Source: Cylindrotheca closterium | Taxonomy: Eukaryota > Bacillariophyta > Bacillariophyceae > Bacillariales > Bacillariaceae | Assembly (NCBI GenBank): GCA_933822405.4 | Contig: CAKOGP040000469.1 | Span: 1-62,080 of the forward strand | Length of the DNA stretch: 62,080 bases | Direction: 5' to 3' | Shown here: piece by piece, positions 21,501 through 32,185 of the stretch | How the letters are laid out: every line of letters starts with the position of its first letter | Numbering within the stretch: position 1 is the stretch's first letter | Position numbers and translations under genes: made by a program | The notes under the pieces: generated by a model | Told to the model about the DNA's origin: nothing | What the model saw: only the letters and a program-made list of their open reading frames with translations | Database searches by the model: none

Positions 21501-22712
21501 AAAGCCTCTCAATCGGAAGTAAGATGTGTTGAAATCGATCTGCTAGGCCAATTGGACGCCCTCGAGAAGCAGTGCTCTGAAAACAAAAAGAAGAAGAGAA
21601 GATGGCACAAGGAAATTGAAAAGCTTCGTAAGGTCGAGAAAGAGAACGAAGTCGAGGAAGACGAAGAGGTTGAAGATGAAGTCGAAAAGATCAAGCAGAA
21701 CAGCGAAGACCAAGCAGAGTCCGGTGGTGCAATGGATGTTGACGAAGAGAAGGATGATGGTACTGACGACGAAGCCACCAACGAAAGCTCCACTGCAGGA
21801 GAATCAGAATCAATGCTCTCTCATTCTGTTCTTGAACAATACAAGGTCAGCGAAGTAGAGGAAGCGATTGAAACACTTAGGAATGAGAGAAGCACTCTCG
21901 CAAGAAATGCAAATATGGGAGCAATTACTGAATACAAGAAGAAGGAAGCCGACTATCTTTCCCGAGTAGGTGAACTAGATCAAGTGACTGACGAACGGAA
22001 CGAAGCTCGCAGAAAGCACGAAGAGCTCCGACGTGAGCGCCTTGAAATGTTTATGGAAGGTTTTGGTGCGATCACACTAAAACTGAAAGAGATGTACCAG
22101 ATGATTACTCTTGGTGGAGATGCCGAACTCGAACTTGTCGACTCTCTTGATCCATTTTCTGAAGGCATTGTATTCTCAGTAAGGCCACCAAAGAAGTCAT
22201 GGAAGAATATCAGCAACTTATCAGGAGGTGAAAAGACTCTCTCGTCGCTATCGCTTGTATTTGCACTTCATCACTATAAGCCAACTCCGTTGTACGTCAT
22301 GGACGAGATTGATGCTGCATTGGATTTCAAGAATGTATCAATTGTGGCAAATTACATCAAGGAACGGACGAAGAATGCCCAATTCATCATCATTTCTCTT
22401 CGAAACAATATGTTTGAACTTGCAGATAGACTGGTTGGAATCTACAAGACAAACAATTGCACAAAGAGTGTTACCATCAATCCGAAGGCATTTGGTGTCA
22501 ATGGCAAACAAAATGGTGGTTCATCGCCAAGTCAAGTGCCCTTGGCAAATGTAACGAATAGGGATTCTGCTGCTGCACCACCAAAGACTGTGGTAACTGC
22601 TGGGAACGCCGAACAGAAGGCAGGGCCATCAGTATCCACAAGCAAGTCGAGCCCATTCTTCTCGCTTGACAACTCAAGCCCGACTTTCTTCCAGTCGCGG
22701 GCGACTTCTTAA
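18524..22712 (+). CDS. SMC4: SMC4, condensin core ATPase subunit
   Basis: Exon 1 is 18524-18634 (37 codons), intron 18635-18707 (73 bp), exon 2 18708-22712; product 1,371 residues, normal for SMC4. Exon 1 ends LMITKM and exon 2 continues VLENFKSYAGIKEIGPFHK, the SMC4 N-terminal signature. Walker A (GPNGSGKSN) is near residue 63; long coiled coils flank a hinge near residues 570-700 (GCGVLGRLGDLATVPAKYDV, then the GG-rich TMSGGGKAVRRGG); the signature motif NLSGGEKTLSSLSLVFALHH is near 1207 and Walker B (LYVMDEIDAALD) near 1232. With SMC2 and the CAP proteins it forms condensin for chromosome compaction. An unusually acidic tract sits in the second coiled coil near residue 1030. The last ~80 residues are disordered. 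Confidence 0.95.
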
Positions 22713-23101
22713 ATAAGGGGACAGGAGAGGGAATACTCCTTACAACATATTGGGTACCGGCAGCGGCAGTTTTACTAGGAAAAATACTATGAATAGGTCT
22801 ACTCTGTTACATGTTCAATGTGAGCCTTGTGGGCGAGATGTACAGTAAAGAAGTTGTCGTTGAATGGAATGGACATCTTGGACATCTCTTGTACATGTTC
22901 AACAATAGATGCGCCCCTGTTAATACTCCCTCATTTTTACTCCTCGGACAGTACCGGGTAGTGACGGCAGTCGTTTACCTCGACTGAGGATATCACAAAA
23001 GCGTTGGGTTTGGTTGGTCCGTCGGTCGATCCAGTTCCGCGCTTCGAAAATCCCGCCCATGCATTGTTGATATTTGTGGAACAAGAACGAAGTCGAATAT
23101 A
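22713..23101. other. Intergenic region between two plus-strand genes
   Basis: 389 bp from the SMC4 stop to the glutathione synthetase start. It contains a GGTACCGG patch near 22752 and otherwise nothing I can name; presumably 3' UTR plus promoter. Confidence 0.35.
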
Positions 23102-24718
23102 ATGTTTCCTAGATTCCAAACTAGGGCATTGTTCTTCTCACTATTGTTTCGTCCACAAGCATCTGCTATCACAATGCCAGATATCCCCTTGGAGTTGTTG
23201 GCAACTCATGCCAATGCCTATGCATCTGCGAATGGAATTCAAGTTGAGCGTCGGAAGAAGGACGATCCAGCCAGTGCTTATTTCGAGTGTGCACCGATGT
23301 CACTGCTCCCAAATGCCTACCCTAAGGAAGCCTTCGACCAAGCACAGTCGGTAGCCACTGCCTTTAATGAGCTCGTTGACCGTGTGAGTCGCGATTCTGA
23401 GTTTTTGGAGAAGACACTTGGCGGCGGTGTTGCCGAGCACGATCTGTTTACTGCTAAAATTCTTAGTCTATACAAGGAAGTTTACGGCAACGACGACAGC
23501 GTTGCTCATACTGCTGACCGGCTTGGTATCCAAAGAAGCGATTACATGCTTCATTCAGTCAAGGAAGGAGAACCATACCGGTTGAAGCAAGTTGAATTGA
23601 ACACCATTGCTGCGTCATTTGCTGGTCTAGCATGTAACATCGCCGACCTTCATCGGTATTTGACAACGAGATTCGCACCAGAAATCGAAGACTACCTTTT
23701 GACAAACCAGAAAATAGTCACAGCTTCCACAGAGAGTGCCCCCGGAGTTCCTGAGAATCCTGCGCTTTCTCGTATCCCTGCTGCCATGCAAATTGCCTTT
23801 AACCGATATTGCAAAAAGTTTTCCGGTGGAGACAGTGCAAACAAGATTGTCTTGTTTGTCGTGCAGGAGGGAGAAACAAACACTGTTGATCAAAGGATGC
23901 TTGAGTTCCGACTATTCTCCGATTTTGGAGTTCCCGTAGTGCGCATGTCGTTGACCAAAGCTTCCAGTGAGATCACCGTTAGCGACGATGGTGCGTTGAA
24001 GCTTGGAGATAAAGAAATTGCAGTTGTGTACTACCGTGCTGGGTATGCTCCCACAGACTATCCAGATGGTGACGATGGTATTGAATGGAAGGCCCGCCTT
24101 ACACTCGAGAATTCGCGGGCCGCAAAGTGCCCATCACTTGGTTACCACTTGGCAGGTACCAAGAAAGTCCAACAGGAATTGGCTCGACCGGGAGTGCTGG
24201 AGCGTTTCTTTCCTAAGGAAGATGAAAAGGAAATGGTCGAGAAAATGAAATCAGCCTTTGCCGGTCTTTACAGCCTTGGTGAAGACGCGGTCCCAGAAGA
24301 TATTGACGCAGTCCAAGAAGCGCTTGGAGGGAAGGAAGGACAATTCGTGTTGAAGCCCCAACGCGAAGGTGGAGGTTACAACTTTTATGGGGCGCAGTTG
24401 AAGGAAAAGTTAGAAAAGAACACCAGCGAGGGGAGTGACGGTTCTCTAAAGCTCAGTGAGAATCTTGCGGAATACATTTTGATGCAACGTCTATTCCCCC
24501 CACAGCAACGAGCTATTCTCTTGCGTGGCGGCAAAGTTGAGGGCAGTGGTGACAGTATTTCAGAGCTGGGATGTTATGGCACTGTCGTGGTCGACCCAGT
24601 GGGAGAAGTGGTTCACAATGAATACGCTGGCTTCTTATTGCGAACAAAGTTCAGCAATGTCGATGAAGGAGGTGTTGCCTCCGGCTTTGCTACGCTATCT
24701 AGTCCATATTTGTGCTAA
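23102..24718 (+). CDS. GSS: Glutathione synthetase (eukaryotic type)
   Basis: Intronless, 538 residues from ATG 23102. A second ATG (MPDIPLELLATHANAYA) fits the usual cytosolic start; the extra 24 residues (MFPRFQTRALFFSLLFRPQA) are basic and hydrophobic and could be an organelle presequence. Family motifs: FECAPMSLLPNAYPKEAFDQ, YRLKQVELNTIAASFAGLAC (substrate-binding), VVYYRAGYAPTDYP, and the ATP-grasp glycine-rich loop FVLKPQREGGGYNFYG near residue 423. It joins gamma-glutamylcysteine and glycine with ATP to make glutathione. C-terminal residues after LGCYGTVVVD match the family through GFLLRTKFSNVDEGGVASGF, which closes the active site. Confident; only targeting is uncertain. Confidence 0.95.
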   Translation: MFPRFQTRALFFSLLFRPQASAITMPDIPLELLATHANAYASANGIQVERRKKDDPASAYFECAPMSLLPNAYPKEAFDQAQSVATAFNELVDRVSRDSEFLEKTLGGGVAEHDLFTAKILSLYKEVYGNDDSVAHTADRLGIQRSDYMLHSVKEGEPYRLKQVELNTIAASFAGLACNIADLHRYLTTRFAPEIEDYLLTNQKIVTASTESAPGVPENPALSRIPAAMQIAFNRYCKKFSGGDSANKIVLFVVQEGETNTVDQRMLEFRLFSDFGVPVVRMSLTKASSEITVSDDGALKLGDKEIAVVYYRAGYAPTDYPDGDDGIEWKARLTLENSRAAKCPSLGYHLAGTKKVQQELARPGVLERFFPKEDEKEMVEKMKSAFAGLYSLGEDAVPEDIDAVQEALGGKEGQFVLKPQREGGGYNFYGAQLKEKLEKNTSEGSDGSLKLSENLAEYILMQRLFPPQQRAILLRGGKVEGSGDSISELGCYGTVVVDPVGEVVHNEYAGFLLRTKFSNVDEGGVASGFATLSSPYLC

Positions 24719-24848
24719 TCGTATAAAAACTCTTGTACAGTTGCATTATTATAAAACTTACTGTATACTCAACCTCATACTCGATTGAATCGGCGCAACG
24801 AAGGTAGCACAAATTGAATGGTGTAATGAGCGAAAAAAAAATAAAAAA

Positions 24849-26284
24849 TTACAACTCCTTCTTCTTGCCTGAAGCCTGCTCCTCATTGATATCGCGCATG
24901 GACTCCCTAGCAAGTCCCATCAATCCACTTGGCATGATCGGAATAGAACTATCGGAATCTGTTCCTACCGGTATCACCGGTGAAGATTCCGTTTTGCTGG
25001 AAATCGAAGTGACGATGCTTCCAGGAGCGTTCTGTGCCTCCGCCATGAAGCTCTTGATTGCATCCCAATACGCTTGTCCACCCTTGAGCCACGTTTCGTT
25101 GTGAGTACCCCTTTTGATAATGTGAATTTTGGGTAGTCTCGATTTTGTTGTTGCTTTGAAGAGATCCAGCATATGGCTATGAGGTACCAGTTCATCTCTC
25201 CTTCCCGCAAGGTAGAGTACTGGGAGAGTTAGCTTTGGAACAATGTCACAGGAATTCCAACCGATCCGCAAGACAAGAGATTTGAGGGGAGCGATCATAG
25301 GCATCAATTGATCCACCATCTTGGCAATACTCAAGAAGGCTATTCCAAAAAAGTTGATGCGATGTGTGAGAGTTTTGCAGGTCCCAAATTATGATGATCG
25401 AAATGGGAAGTGAAAACTTACTATTCTCGACAATGACGCCAGCCAGAGGAATATTGTTTTCCTCAGCGTACTGAGCGAGATCAAAGGCGACAGCACCTTG
25501 ATAAGGAGAACCATATACTTTTTGTCAGGACACACCATAGAAATATATTATGACAAACACCAGACACTACTCACCCCCCAAACTACGCCCAAAGATGAAG
25601 AGTTTGGACGCATCAATCTTCGGATGTTTGGATATAAACTTTAGTGCAGCTTGAGCATCCTTTTTCAATCCAGCTTCAGTAGGCTTCACCGAGTCGCTAT
25701 TTCCGTAGCCTCTATACTCAACCATTAGAATGTTGGAATTCAAATGTTGGAGCTATTTGTAGAGAAGAAGGTGAGCTTCAAACAACTATAGACGGATACC
25801 CAGATGTCAACAACAAAATCAAACTAACCATGTGTAGTGCATTTGGAATACGAAGACCGATATTACCAGCATTTCCGTGGAAAAAAATGAGTGTTGGGAG
25901 GTTATTTTTCTCTTTGGTTCGCAAAATCAACCAAGCATGAATTGTCTTGTTATCGTCACATACTATATATACATCATCATACGAGGAGACTTCGTGCTCG
26001 TCTGGCGACCGATATCCCGCAGGATTGTCTTCTGGCCTTCTCGGTAGTCCTTGTATCTCAGGGAAATACAGCATACTTGAAAATGGCCAAGAGATTCAAT
26101 CAGCATTCGCCTTTTTCAGCACATCCAGGCATACATGATCGTACCTATCTTGCTTGATGTACAACAGCGTCGCAACTAAGGCTGTCAAACTAAGGGCAAA
26201 CGTTCCGACTCTCATGCTCAGTTTTACCAAGCCTTGAAGCACCATCGAACCCATTCCAGGGGATGGCGTTTCTATTGTTGACAT
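24849..26284 (-). CDS. ABHD13/Bem46-like alpha/beta hydrolase, single-pass membrane protein
   Basis: Five exons on the minus strand: 26284-26145, 26075-25829, 25752-25575, 25496-25422 and 25339-24849; introns are 69, 76, 78 and 82 bp; 376 residues with all phases consistent. An N-terminal membrane helix (FALSLTALVATLLYI) is followed by SMLYFPEIQG, the oxyanion motif FFHGNAGNIGLRIPNAL, VEYRGYGNSDS, the nucleophile elbow GRSLGG, the Asp in GRRDELVPH and the His in GTHNETW. All three catalytic residues are present. Order and spacing match animal ABHD13 and fungal Bem46, whose substrates are not well defined (serine hydrolases with proposed depalmitoylase activity). It is convergent with glutathione synthetase, 130 bp apart. 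This is the most intron-rich gene in the window. Confidence 0.85.
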
Positions 26285-26703
26285 TCTTTGTCCTTTGGTT
26301 AAGAGTGTCTAGCTCGTCTATGGATTAGCTAGGTATTGCTCCCAAGACGATGTATGATAGTATGTAATACAATATATTCAATATACGGTACAGTAATATC
26401 TCCAGAAACCCAAAAAGAAAGTTTTTTGTTGGGGGAGGAGAAAGGTAGGGAGGGGATATAATACGGTTTTTACTGTCATTTCGTAATCTCGAAATCATCG
26501 ATCAGTATGACGTGGGTGTCCGTCCACAGCCCGTCAGCTGCCATAAATCACATACGGCAAACTTCCTACGGGTACTGGGCTACCAGGTAGTGCGCGTACG
26601 TCGACTTCGGCCCATCAAGTCCCATCATTGCCCCGCCAGTTTGAGAAAAAGGCACAAGACATTTTGCAGTGCCGACACAACACATCAGTGAAATTGAATA
26701 AAG
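26285..26703. other. Divergent intergenic region
   Basis: 419 bp between the ABHD13-like and UDP-glucose dehydrogenase starts. It has AT-rich sequence around 26360-26400 and a poly-G/A patch near 26430-26460; no gene or structured element seen. Confidence 0.35.
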
Positions 26704-28275
26704 ATGAGTGAATGGGACCTTAAGATTCTTTGTATGGGCGCTGGATACGTCGGTGGTCCAACAATGGCGGTTATTGCGAAGCAATGCCCCAAGGTGCGTA
26801 GATGCCGTTGCAGTGCGATGCCGTCATTACACTTTTTCGTGAATTATGACGCGGTCACAGAGGGATTGGAGATGAATTCATCATCAATCCAGCAAAGTCT
26901 GTGTCTAATTCTTGTTTCTTTTATTTCCTTTGATGTATAGATCCGTGTCGTTGTTGGAGACATTTCTCAAAAGCAAATCGATGGCTGGAATTCTGACAAC
27001 TTGCCAATTTATGAACCTGGACTCCTTGAGGTTGTCAAGGAAGCCCGTGGAAGAAATCTTTTCTTCTCTACTGACTTGGACAAGGAAATCCAAGAGGCCG
27101 ATATTGTCTTCATTTCTGTCAACACCCCAACCAAGACCTCTGGAATTGGTGCTGGACGTGCTGCCAACATTAAAAACTGCGAGCTCTGTGCTCGACAAAT
27201 TGCCAAGGTCGCCAAGAGTGACAAGATTGTCGTTGAAAAGTCCACTGTGCCCGTTCGTACTGCCTCTGCCATTCAGCGTATTCTCAAGTCTAACGAAAAC
27301 GGAAACTCCTTCCAAGTCTTGAGTAACCCAGAGTTTTTGGCTGAGGGTACCGCTATCACAGATCTCATGAATCCCGATCGTGTGCTTATTGGAGGACAGC
27401 AAACTCCCGAAGGACTTAAGGCTGCCGAAACCCTAGCCAGCGTCTATGCCAACTGGATACCACGTGAACAAATCCTCACCACCAACTTGTGGTCTTCCGA
27501 GTTGTCGAAGCTCGTGGCTAATGCCTTCTTGGCCCAACGTGTCTCCTCTATCAACTCTATCTCTGCTCTTTGTGAATCTACTGGAGCTGATGTTTCTGAA
27601 ATTAGCCGCGCTGTCGGTATGGATGACCGTATCGGAAAGAGATTCTTGCAGTCGTCTGTCGGATTTGGAGGATCGTGCTTCCAAAAGGACATCCTGAATC
27701 TTGTCTACCTATGCGAGACTTATGGGCTTCAAGAATGTGCCGACTACTGGAGAGGTGTTATCAATATGAACGACTTCCAAAAGAGACGTTTCTCCGAGAA
27801 GGTTGTTGCCGCCATGTTCAACACCGTCACTGGGAAGAAAATTTCAATTCTGGGATATGCCTTTAAGAAGGATACTGGGGATGTCAGAGAAACACCATCG
27901 ATGTTCGTCGTTCGCGACTTGCTTCAAGAAGGAGCCAAACTTCACATTTACGATCCTCAAGTCAGCCGTGAAGACATGTGGAGCGAAATGAGTTACACTT
28001 GTGGCGTCAATCACGATAACACCCCTCGCTTGGACGAATCTGTCACCACCGAAGATGACGTATACAAGACCTGCGAGGGATCTCATGGAGTCTGCATCCT
28101 GACAGAGTGGGACGAATTCAAGACATTGGACTTCAAGAAGATCTACGACTCAATGGCCAAACCTGCGTTCTTTTTCGACGGCCGTCTCATCTGCGACCAC
28201 AAGGCACTTCGAGAAATTGGCTTTGAGGTATATGCCATCGGCAAACCCGACCCAAACAAATTCTCTGGGGTGTAA
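26704..28275 (+). CDS. UGDH: UDP-glucose 6-dehydrogenase
   Basis: Exon 1 26704-26793, intron 26794-26940 (147 bp), exon 2 26941-28275; 474 residues, typical of eukaryotic UGDH. The Rossmann motif GAGYVGGPT is near residue 12, split from the VVVGDIS strand by the intron. Other motifs: [62 protein letters not shown], and the catalytic Cys in [12 protein letters not shown] near residue 276. It oxidises UDP-glucose to UDP-glucuronate with two NAD+ in the cytosol, feeding uronic acid-containing polysaccharides. Codon use in exon 2 is strongly biased (GTC, GCC, AAG), more than in neighbours, which suggests high expression. Confident. Confidence 0.96.
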
Positions 28276-28655
28276 GTGTCTTCGGTTGAAGAATTGGTTT
28301 TGTCAACAATATACTGAAACTACAGAGTACTAGGATACAAAGAAGATCGCGCGTAAATTAAATTTTATCACACCCTTCACTCTCATTGGAGCGATCTCCC
28401 TTAATCCAAAACAAACAAGGGATCGATTGTTTTGTCTCATGCGTGCTATTAGAATGGAGATTGGGAGAAATCAGCATGATGCGAAAGCAGATGAGATGAC
28501 AACCAATTCTACCAAAAGTGCAAACTCCACCACCGTCATAGCAGTCAGGACGCATGCTAAGATGATGGTATTGCACAACTAGGACTACTTCAACAACCAC
28601 GAAAAGAAAATTCTGAAGATACATTTTAATAATAAAAAGCTTACAGAACCAATGT
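28276..28655. other. Tail-to-tail intergenic region
   Basis: 380 bp between the ends of convergent genes (UDP-glucose dehydrogenase and the methyltransferase). No gene seen; probably 3' UTRs, with an AATAAAA stretch near 28630. Confidence 0.35.
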
Positions 28656-29845
28656 TTATTCTTCTTTCTTGGTAGCAGTAATCATTCCATATTCCATAAG
28701 CCCTCTCTTGAATGCCCGATGCATTCGCTCCAAGCAGTACCCATCACGAACGCACTTCAAGTATGTCTTTGGTTTGAAGATCCATCCTCTTGGATCCTTT
28801 ACACCCTTCCAGATGGTGTGACGCCAAGAGTTGATTGTTTCCTTGACCCAATCGGCTGTTGTCACCTTGTTCATCATACCACTTTTGTCAATTAGCTCAG
28901 CATATGCTTCCTTGGAAATAAAGTATGGATGACTCCTGCGAGGGCGGATAAAGATTTGCTGTCAAAATACAAATCAGGTTCCACTCTTCAAAATGCGTTT
29001 CAGCAGACTTACCATTCTTCATACAAGTACTGCAAATCACGTTTGTCTCGCTTGTCGAAAGGAGCTTCTCTGTCATCACGCTGACACCAGGTAGCCATGA
29101 CGAACTTGCCACCAGGTTTCAGAACTCGCATCATTTGCTCGATGTACTTCTTCTTGTCGGGCATGTGCTCTCCACTTTCACAAGCCCAAACGATATCAAA
29201 GCTATTATCTGGGAAACTCATCGCCAAAGCATCTTCCACCTTAAATTTGGCGTTTGGTGTTTTTTGCTCTACGGCAAGCTCAGTAGCTCGTTCGACTTGC
29301 TTTGGGCTTAGTGTGATTGCTGTAACTTCGGAATTTGGTCCAAGTTTTCGAGCAAGATATCTGGATGTTCCTCCAAATCCACAACCAACGTCGAGCACCT
29401 TTGCGTTTCCATCCACACCTGGATCAATTCCACCGAACTTCATCATTTCATCAATGAATGCATACTGAGCTTCATTCAAGGCCTTGTATTTGTACTTTTC
29501 TTCTTTGGAGTAGTATCCCAAGTGGATATGTTCTCCCCAATAGTATTCCAGGATTCCTTCATCAGCCCATTCGTCGTATTCTTGCGCAACAGAGCCTTCA
29601 CCGTAAGATCTGGAAGGCTTGTCCAAAATGAGTTTCACGAAACCAGTTCCTGCAAGGGCTGCAGAAACAGCGGCAACCCCAACTTTAGCAACTACCTTTG
29701 GCACTACAGATCCTCCAGCGACCATATCCAACTCGGTTGCTGTCTTTCTGTTCACCTTGGATTGTATTGAACTAGGACTTGAGAATGCATTTACTGCTGC
29801 TATGCAGAGGAGCAGGACGATGGTGGGAACCTTCAGATTCTTCAT
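28656..29845 (-). CDS. Gamma-tocopherol methyltransferase-like, plastid-targeted
   Basis: Exons 29845-29013 and 28935-28656, intron 77 bp; 370 residues. The N-terminus is a signal peptide with a plastid-type cleavage motif (LLLCIAAVNAFSSPSSI, Phe after the cut), then a short transit segment. A second hydrophobic stretch (VAKVGVAAVSAALAGTGFV) could anchor it. The methyltransferase domain has the SAM motif VLDVGCGFGGTSRYLA, then ITLSPKQVERA, DIVWACESGEHMPDK and RVLKPGGKFVMATWC, and the tocopherol/SMT-type leader EYYWGEHIHLGYY. Sequence and length fit VTE4-like enzymes that methylate gamma- to alpha-tocopherol; a related plastid methyltransferase cannot be excluded. The C-terminal exon (SHPYFISKEAY, WRHTIWKG) is also typical. 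Probably in plastid membranes. Confidence 0.85.
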
Positions 29846-30187
29846 GATCGATGACTATTTTTGTGTTCCACTTCACCAAGTCACACGCTTATCTTTCCTA
29901 GCTTGTTGTTGACAACGGATAATGAATCATCATAACTTTCAAAACACGTACTTTCGGTGGGAAGTACAGACCTAACATGTTCGCTTTGACAAAAAAATTA
30001 GAAAAATCGATCTGAGGTGGCTCCAAAAACTTCAAGGATTTTGAAAATCCTTCAGGCGAAGAATGCGATGTCACTCACAGTAATGGTTGATTGGTGTTCT
30101 CTGTGAATTGGCTGTCCACACAACTTAACAATTTGGTTACAAGCGTTGCATCATTTCTCACCAAGCAAGTGAACAGCATTTCTGTAG
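29846..30187. other. Divergent intergenic region
   Basis: 342 bp between the methyltransferase and esterase starts. A run of A near 29990-30005 and short imperfect repeats (AAACTTCAAGG, AAAATCCTTCAGG) are present; no gene seen. Confidence 0.35.
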
Positions 30188-31198
30188 ATGAGTCGTACCA
30201 GAAGAATACACCAAGCGCTATTAATTGCCCTTTCAATCCCCCGAGTTTTGTCATTTCAGCAAGATTCTTCAACGCTACGCCGGAGAAATCAGTTGAGCCC
30301 ACCGTTTCCAAATGGTCCATGCGGTGGAAGCGTGATCACGATCCCACCAGAAGATACCTATGGTGTGGATGTAAACCTGGCGAGTATCAACATAGGAGGC
30401 GACCTCGTCATGCCTCCCCGACCTGTCCATGTGTGGCTACCACCAGGATACGAAGGCGGAAAAGACAAACATCCAGTGCTATATTGCCACGATGGTCAAA
30501 ACGCGATACAGGACTCCTGGAGTTGGACGGGAGCAAGTTGGAGATTGGCAGGAGCATTGACACGCCTTGCGGAGCGAGGTCTGATACGAGAAGCACTGCC
30601 AATTGTTGTATTGCTCGAATCTGCGGAGGGAGATATCTTTCCGGGGGTTAGAAGAAGGCATTTGGAATATGGGGATATAAATATACCTTTTGCACAAAGT
30701 CATGCCGATTTTGTGGCCAAGACTCTCAAACCATTGATCGACAACCAATTCAGGACAAATGCTACCGATTCGTATGCCATGGGAGCAAGCCTTGGCGGCC
30801 AAGCATCACTTCATCTGCTTCTGCGGCACCCTACATTATTTCGTGGCGCAGCCTGTTTATCACCCGCTTTCGGTCCATTTATTTTGAACGAAGTGAAGCA
30901 AAACAACTACCCGTGCCTGAGGACAAAGAAGATCTACCTCGATATTGGTGGAGACCATGGAGAAAATAAAGTTCCCATGGTCGATTTGATGGATCATCTG
31001 ACGTCCAAGCATTGGTGGAACCCTGGCTACTTTTGGCTAGACACACAGCTACAGATGGGAGTGGATGCCATGAAAGATGCTTTGAGCGAGGTCGGTGCCG
31101 AGTATTGCTACGAAGCCATTCCCGGTGGGAGGCACAATGAGCGCGCTTGGGCACAGCGGATTGATAAGCCACTACTCCACTTGTTTGCAGGTCGGTAG
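30188..31198 (+). CDS. Secreted or organellar esterase of the esterase D / enterochelin-esterase-like family
   Basis: Intronless, 336 residues from ATG 30188. The N-terminus is a signal peptide (ALLIALSIPRVLSFQQ); Ser-Phe at the cut would also fit plastid import. The alpha/beta-hydrolase core shows RPVHVWLPPGYEGG, HPVLYCHDGQNAIQD, IVVLLESAEG, the nucleophile elbow YAMGASLGGQASLHLL, SPAFGPF, an acidic strand IYLDIGGDHGE, and a likely catalytic His in PGGRHNERAWAQRI. The DGQN oxyanion motif is typical of Fes/IroE-like and esterase D-type predicted esterases. The substrate cannot be read from the sequence; ferric-siderophore or carbohydrate-ester cleavage are the commonest roles in the family. 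Confidence 0.78.
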   Translation: MSRTRRIHQALLIALSIPRVLSFQQDSSTLRRRNQLSPPFPNGPCGGSVITIPPEDTYGVDVNLASINIGGDLVMPPRPVHVWLPPGYEGGKDKHPVLYCHDGQNAIQDSWSWTGASWRLAGALTRLAERGLIREALPIVVLLESAEGDIFPGVRRRHLEYGDINIPFAQSHADFVAKTLKPLIDNQFRTNATDSYAMGASLGGQASLHLLLRHPTLFRGAACLSPAFGPFILNEVKQNNYPCLRTKKIYLDIGGDHGENKVPMVDLMDHLTSKHWWNPGYFWLDTQLQMGVDAMKDALSEVGAEYCYEAIPGGRHNERAWAQRIDKPLLHLFAGR

Positions 31199-31549
31199 TT
31201 TCTAACCAGTAGCATATTGGAAAATTGGAATAGTAGCTTCAAATGACATGAACAATGTTTGAAATATGTGCAATCTACCGTTCTGCTGCAACACAGGCTT
31301 GACCACTAACACATCGACATTTTGCAGTATTTTGAATTTTGAAGCTTGCTTGAAAATAATTGTGTCAATCATAACATTTCCTTAGGTTTAGAAATGTTTC
31401 AGGAGTTAAAACTGCATAACGATGACTAATTAGGTACCCTTGTAATTGTAGGGTTGGACATGTAATACGTTTTTCACGTGCCACACGAGAAAGTGAGGAA
31501 ATTTGTCTTAAATATATAGCCCTAAATTCGCAATTGAAACAACTCCTCA
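31199..31549. other. Gene-free stretch before a tRNA gene
   Basis: 351 bp of AT-rich sequence downstream of the esterase. I see no gene. A TATA-like ATATATAG (about 31512-31519) lies about 30 bp upstream of the tRNA. Confidence 0.35.
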
Positions 31550-31621
31550 GTCTAGATCGTACAATGGCTAGTACCCCGCATTGTGGTTGCGGAAATCTGA
31601 GTTCGATTCTCAGTCTGGACA
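31550..31621 (+). tRNA. tRNA-His (GTG)
   Basis: A 72-base cloverleaf folds completely. The acceptor is GTCTAGA/TCTGGAC with one G-T pair; the D arm is GTAC/GTAC; the anticodon arm is CCGCA-TTGTGGT-TGCGG, anticodon GTG (His); the T arm is CTGAG-TTCGATT-CTCAG; the discriminator is A. The B box (GTTCGATTC) is intact and a TTTT/TTTTT run follows at about 31626-31637, suitable for Pol III termination. The extra 5' G of mature tRNA-His is not encoded, as usual in eukaryotes. An almost identical copy lies 2.8 kb away on the other strand. Confidence 0.95.
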
Positions 31622-32185
31622 ATTCTTTTGCTTTTTCTACCTTTCAAATTATATTGCCTTCCATCCATTGGTTTAATTTTTTCTTAAAAATAGGATATGA
31701 ACAGCATATAAATAAAAGTTGGCTCACCCAATAACATGATCTGTCCTAAAGAAGTATCTTTACTACTAGCTAGCTACTATACTAGGTGTACTGTAGCAGT
31801 ACGACCACGACCCTGGCTCCCTCCTCGTCCACTTCTTGCTGGTTGTTTCTCCGCTTGGCAAGAGCCACCACGCAAGTGCTCTTAAAAAAGTTTTGCGATG
31901 AGCAACTCTTTCATCTTTCCGAAAATAGTAAACGGGCCATAGGTCATAGTTGCTTTCAGGACGAGTACCATACATGATTACAGCCGGTGGAAGCATGTGG
32001 TGGTGGGTGCTTCTTTGCGAAAAATAAAAGTTGCACCAAGTACAGACGAATAGTCTGACTCACCTCGCGAAGTTCAAAGTTGATGAAAGTGTTCAATGCG
32101 ACGCGACCCCATATTGAAAATATTTTCAATTTTTGTCATTTTTCACGAGTGAAGCAACATTACCGGTTGAATTGTAATATTGTAG
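31622..32185. other. Gene-free stretch between tRNA-His and LCB1
   Basis: 564 bp. A minus-strand frame at 31766-31996 (MLPPAVIMYGTRPESNYDL) has an ATG but no recognisable family and no supporting exon, so it is not called. A CTAGCTAGCTA patch occurs near 31765-31775. Otherwise AT-rich. Confidence 0.35.

Noticed and set aside
31766..31996. Minus-strand frame of 76 codons beginning MLPPAVIMYGTRPESN
   Set aside because: A possible donor site lies upstream, but no exon with an ATG joins it in frame, and no family is recognised.
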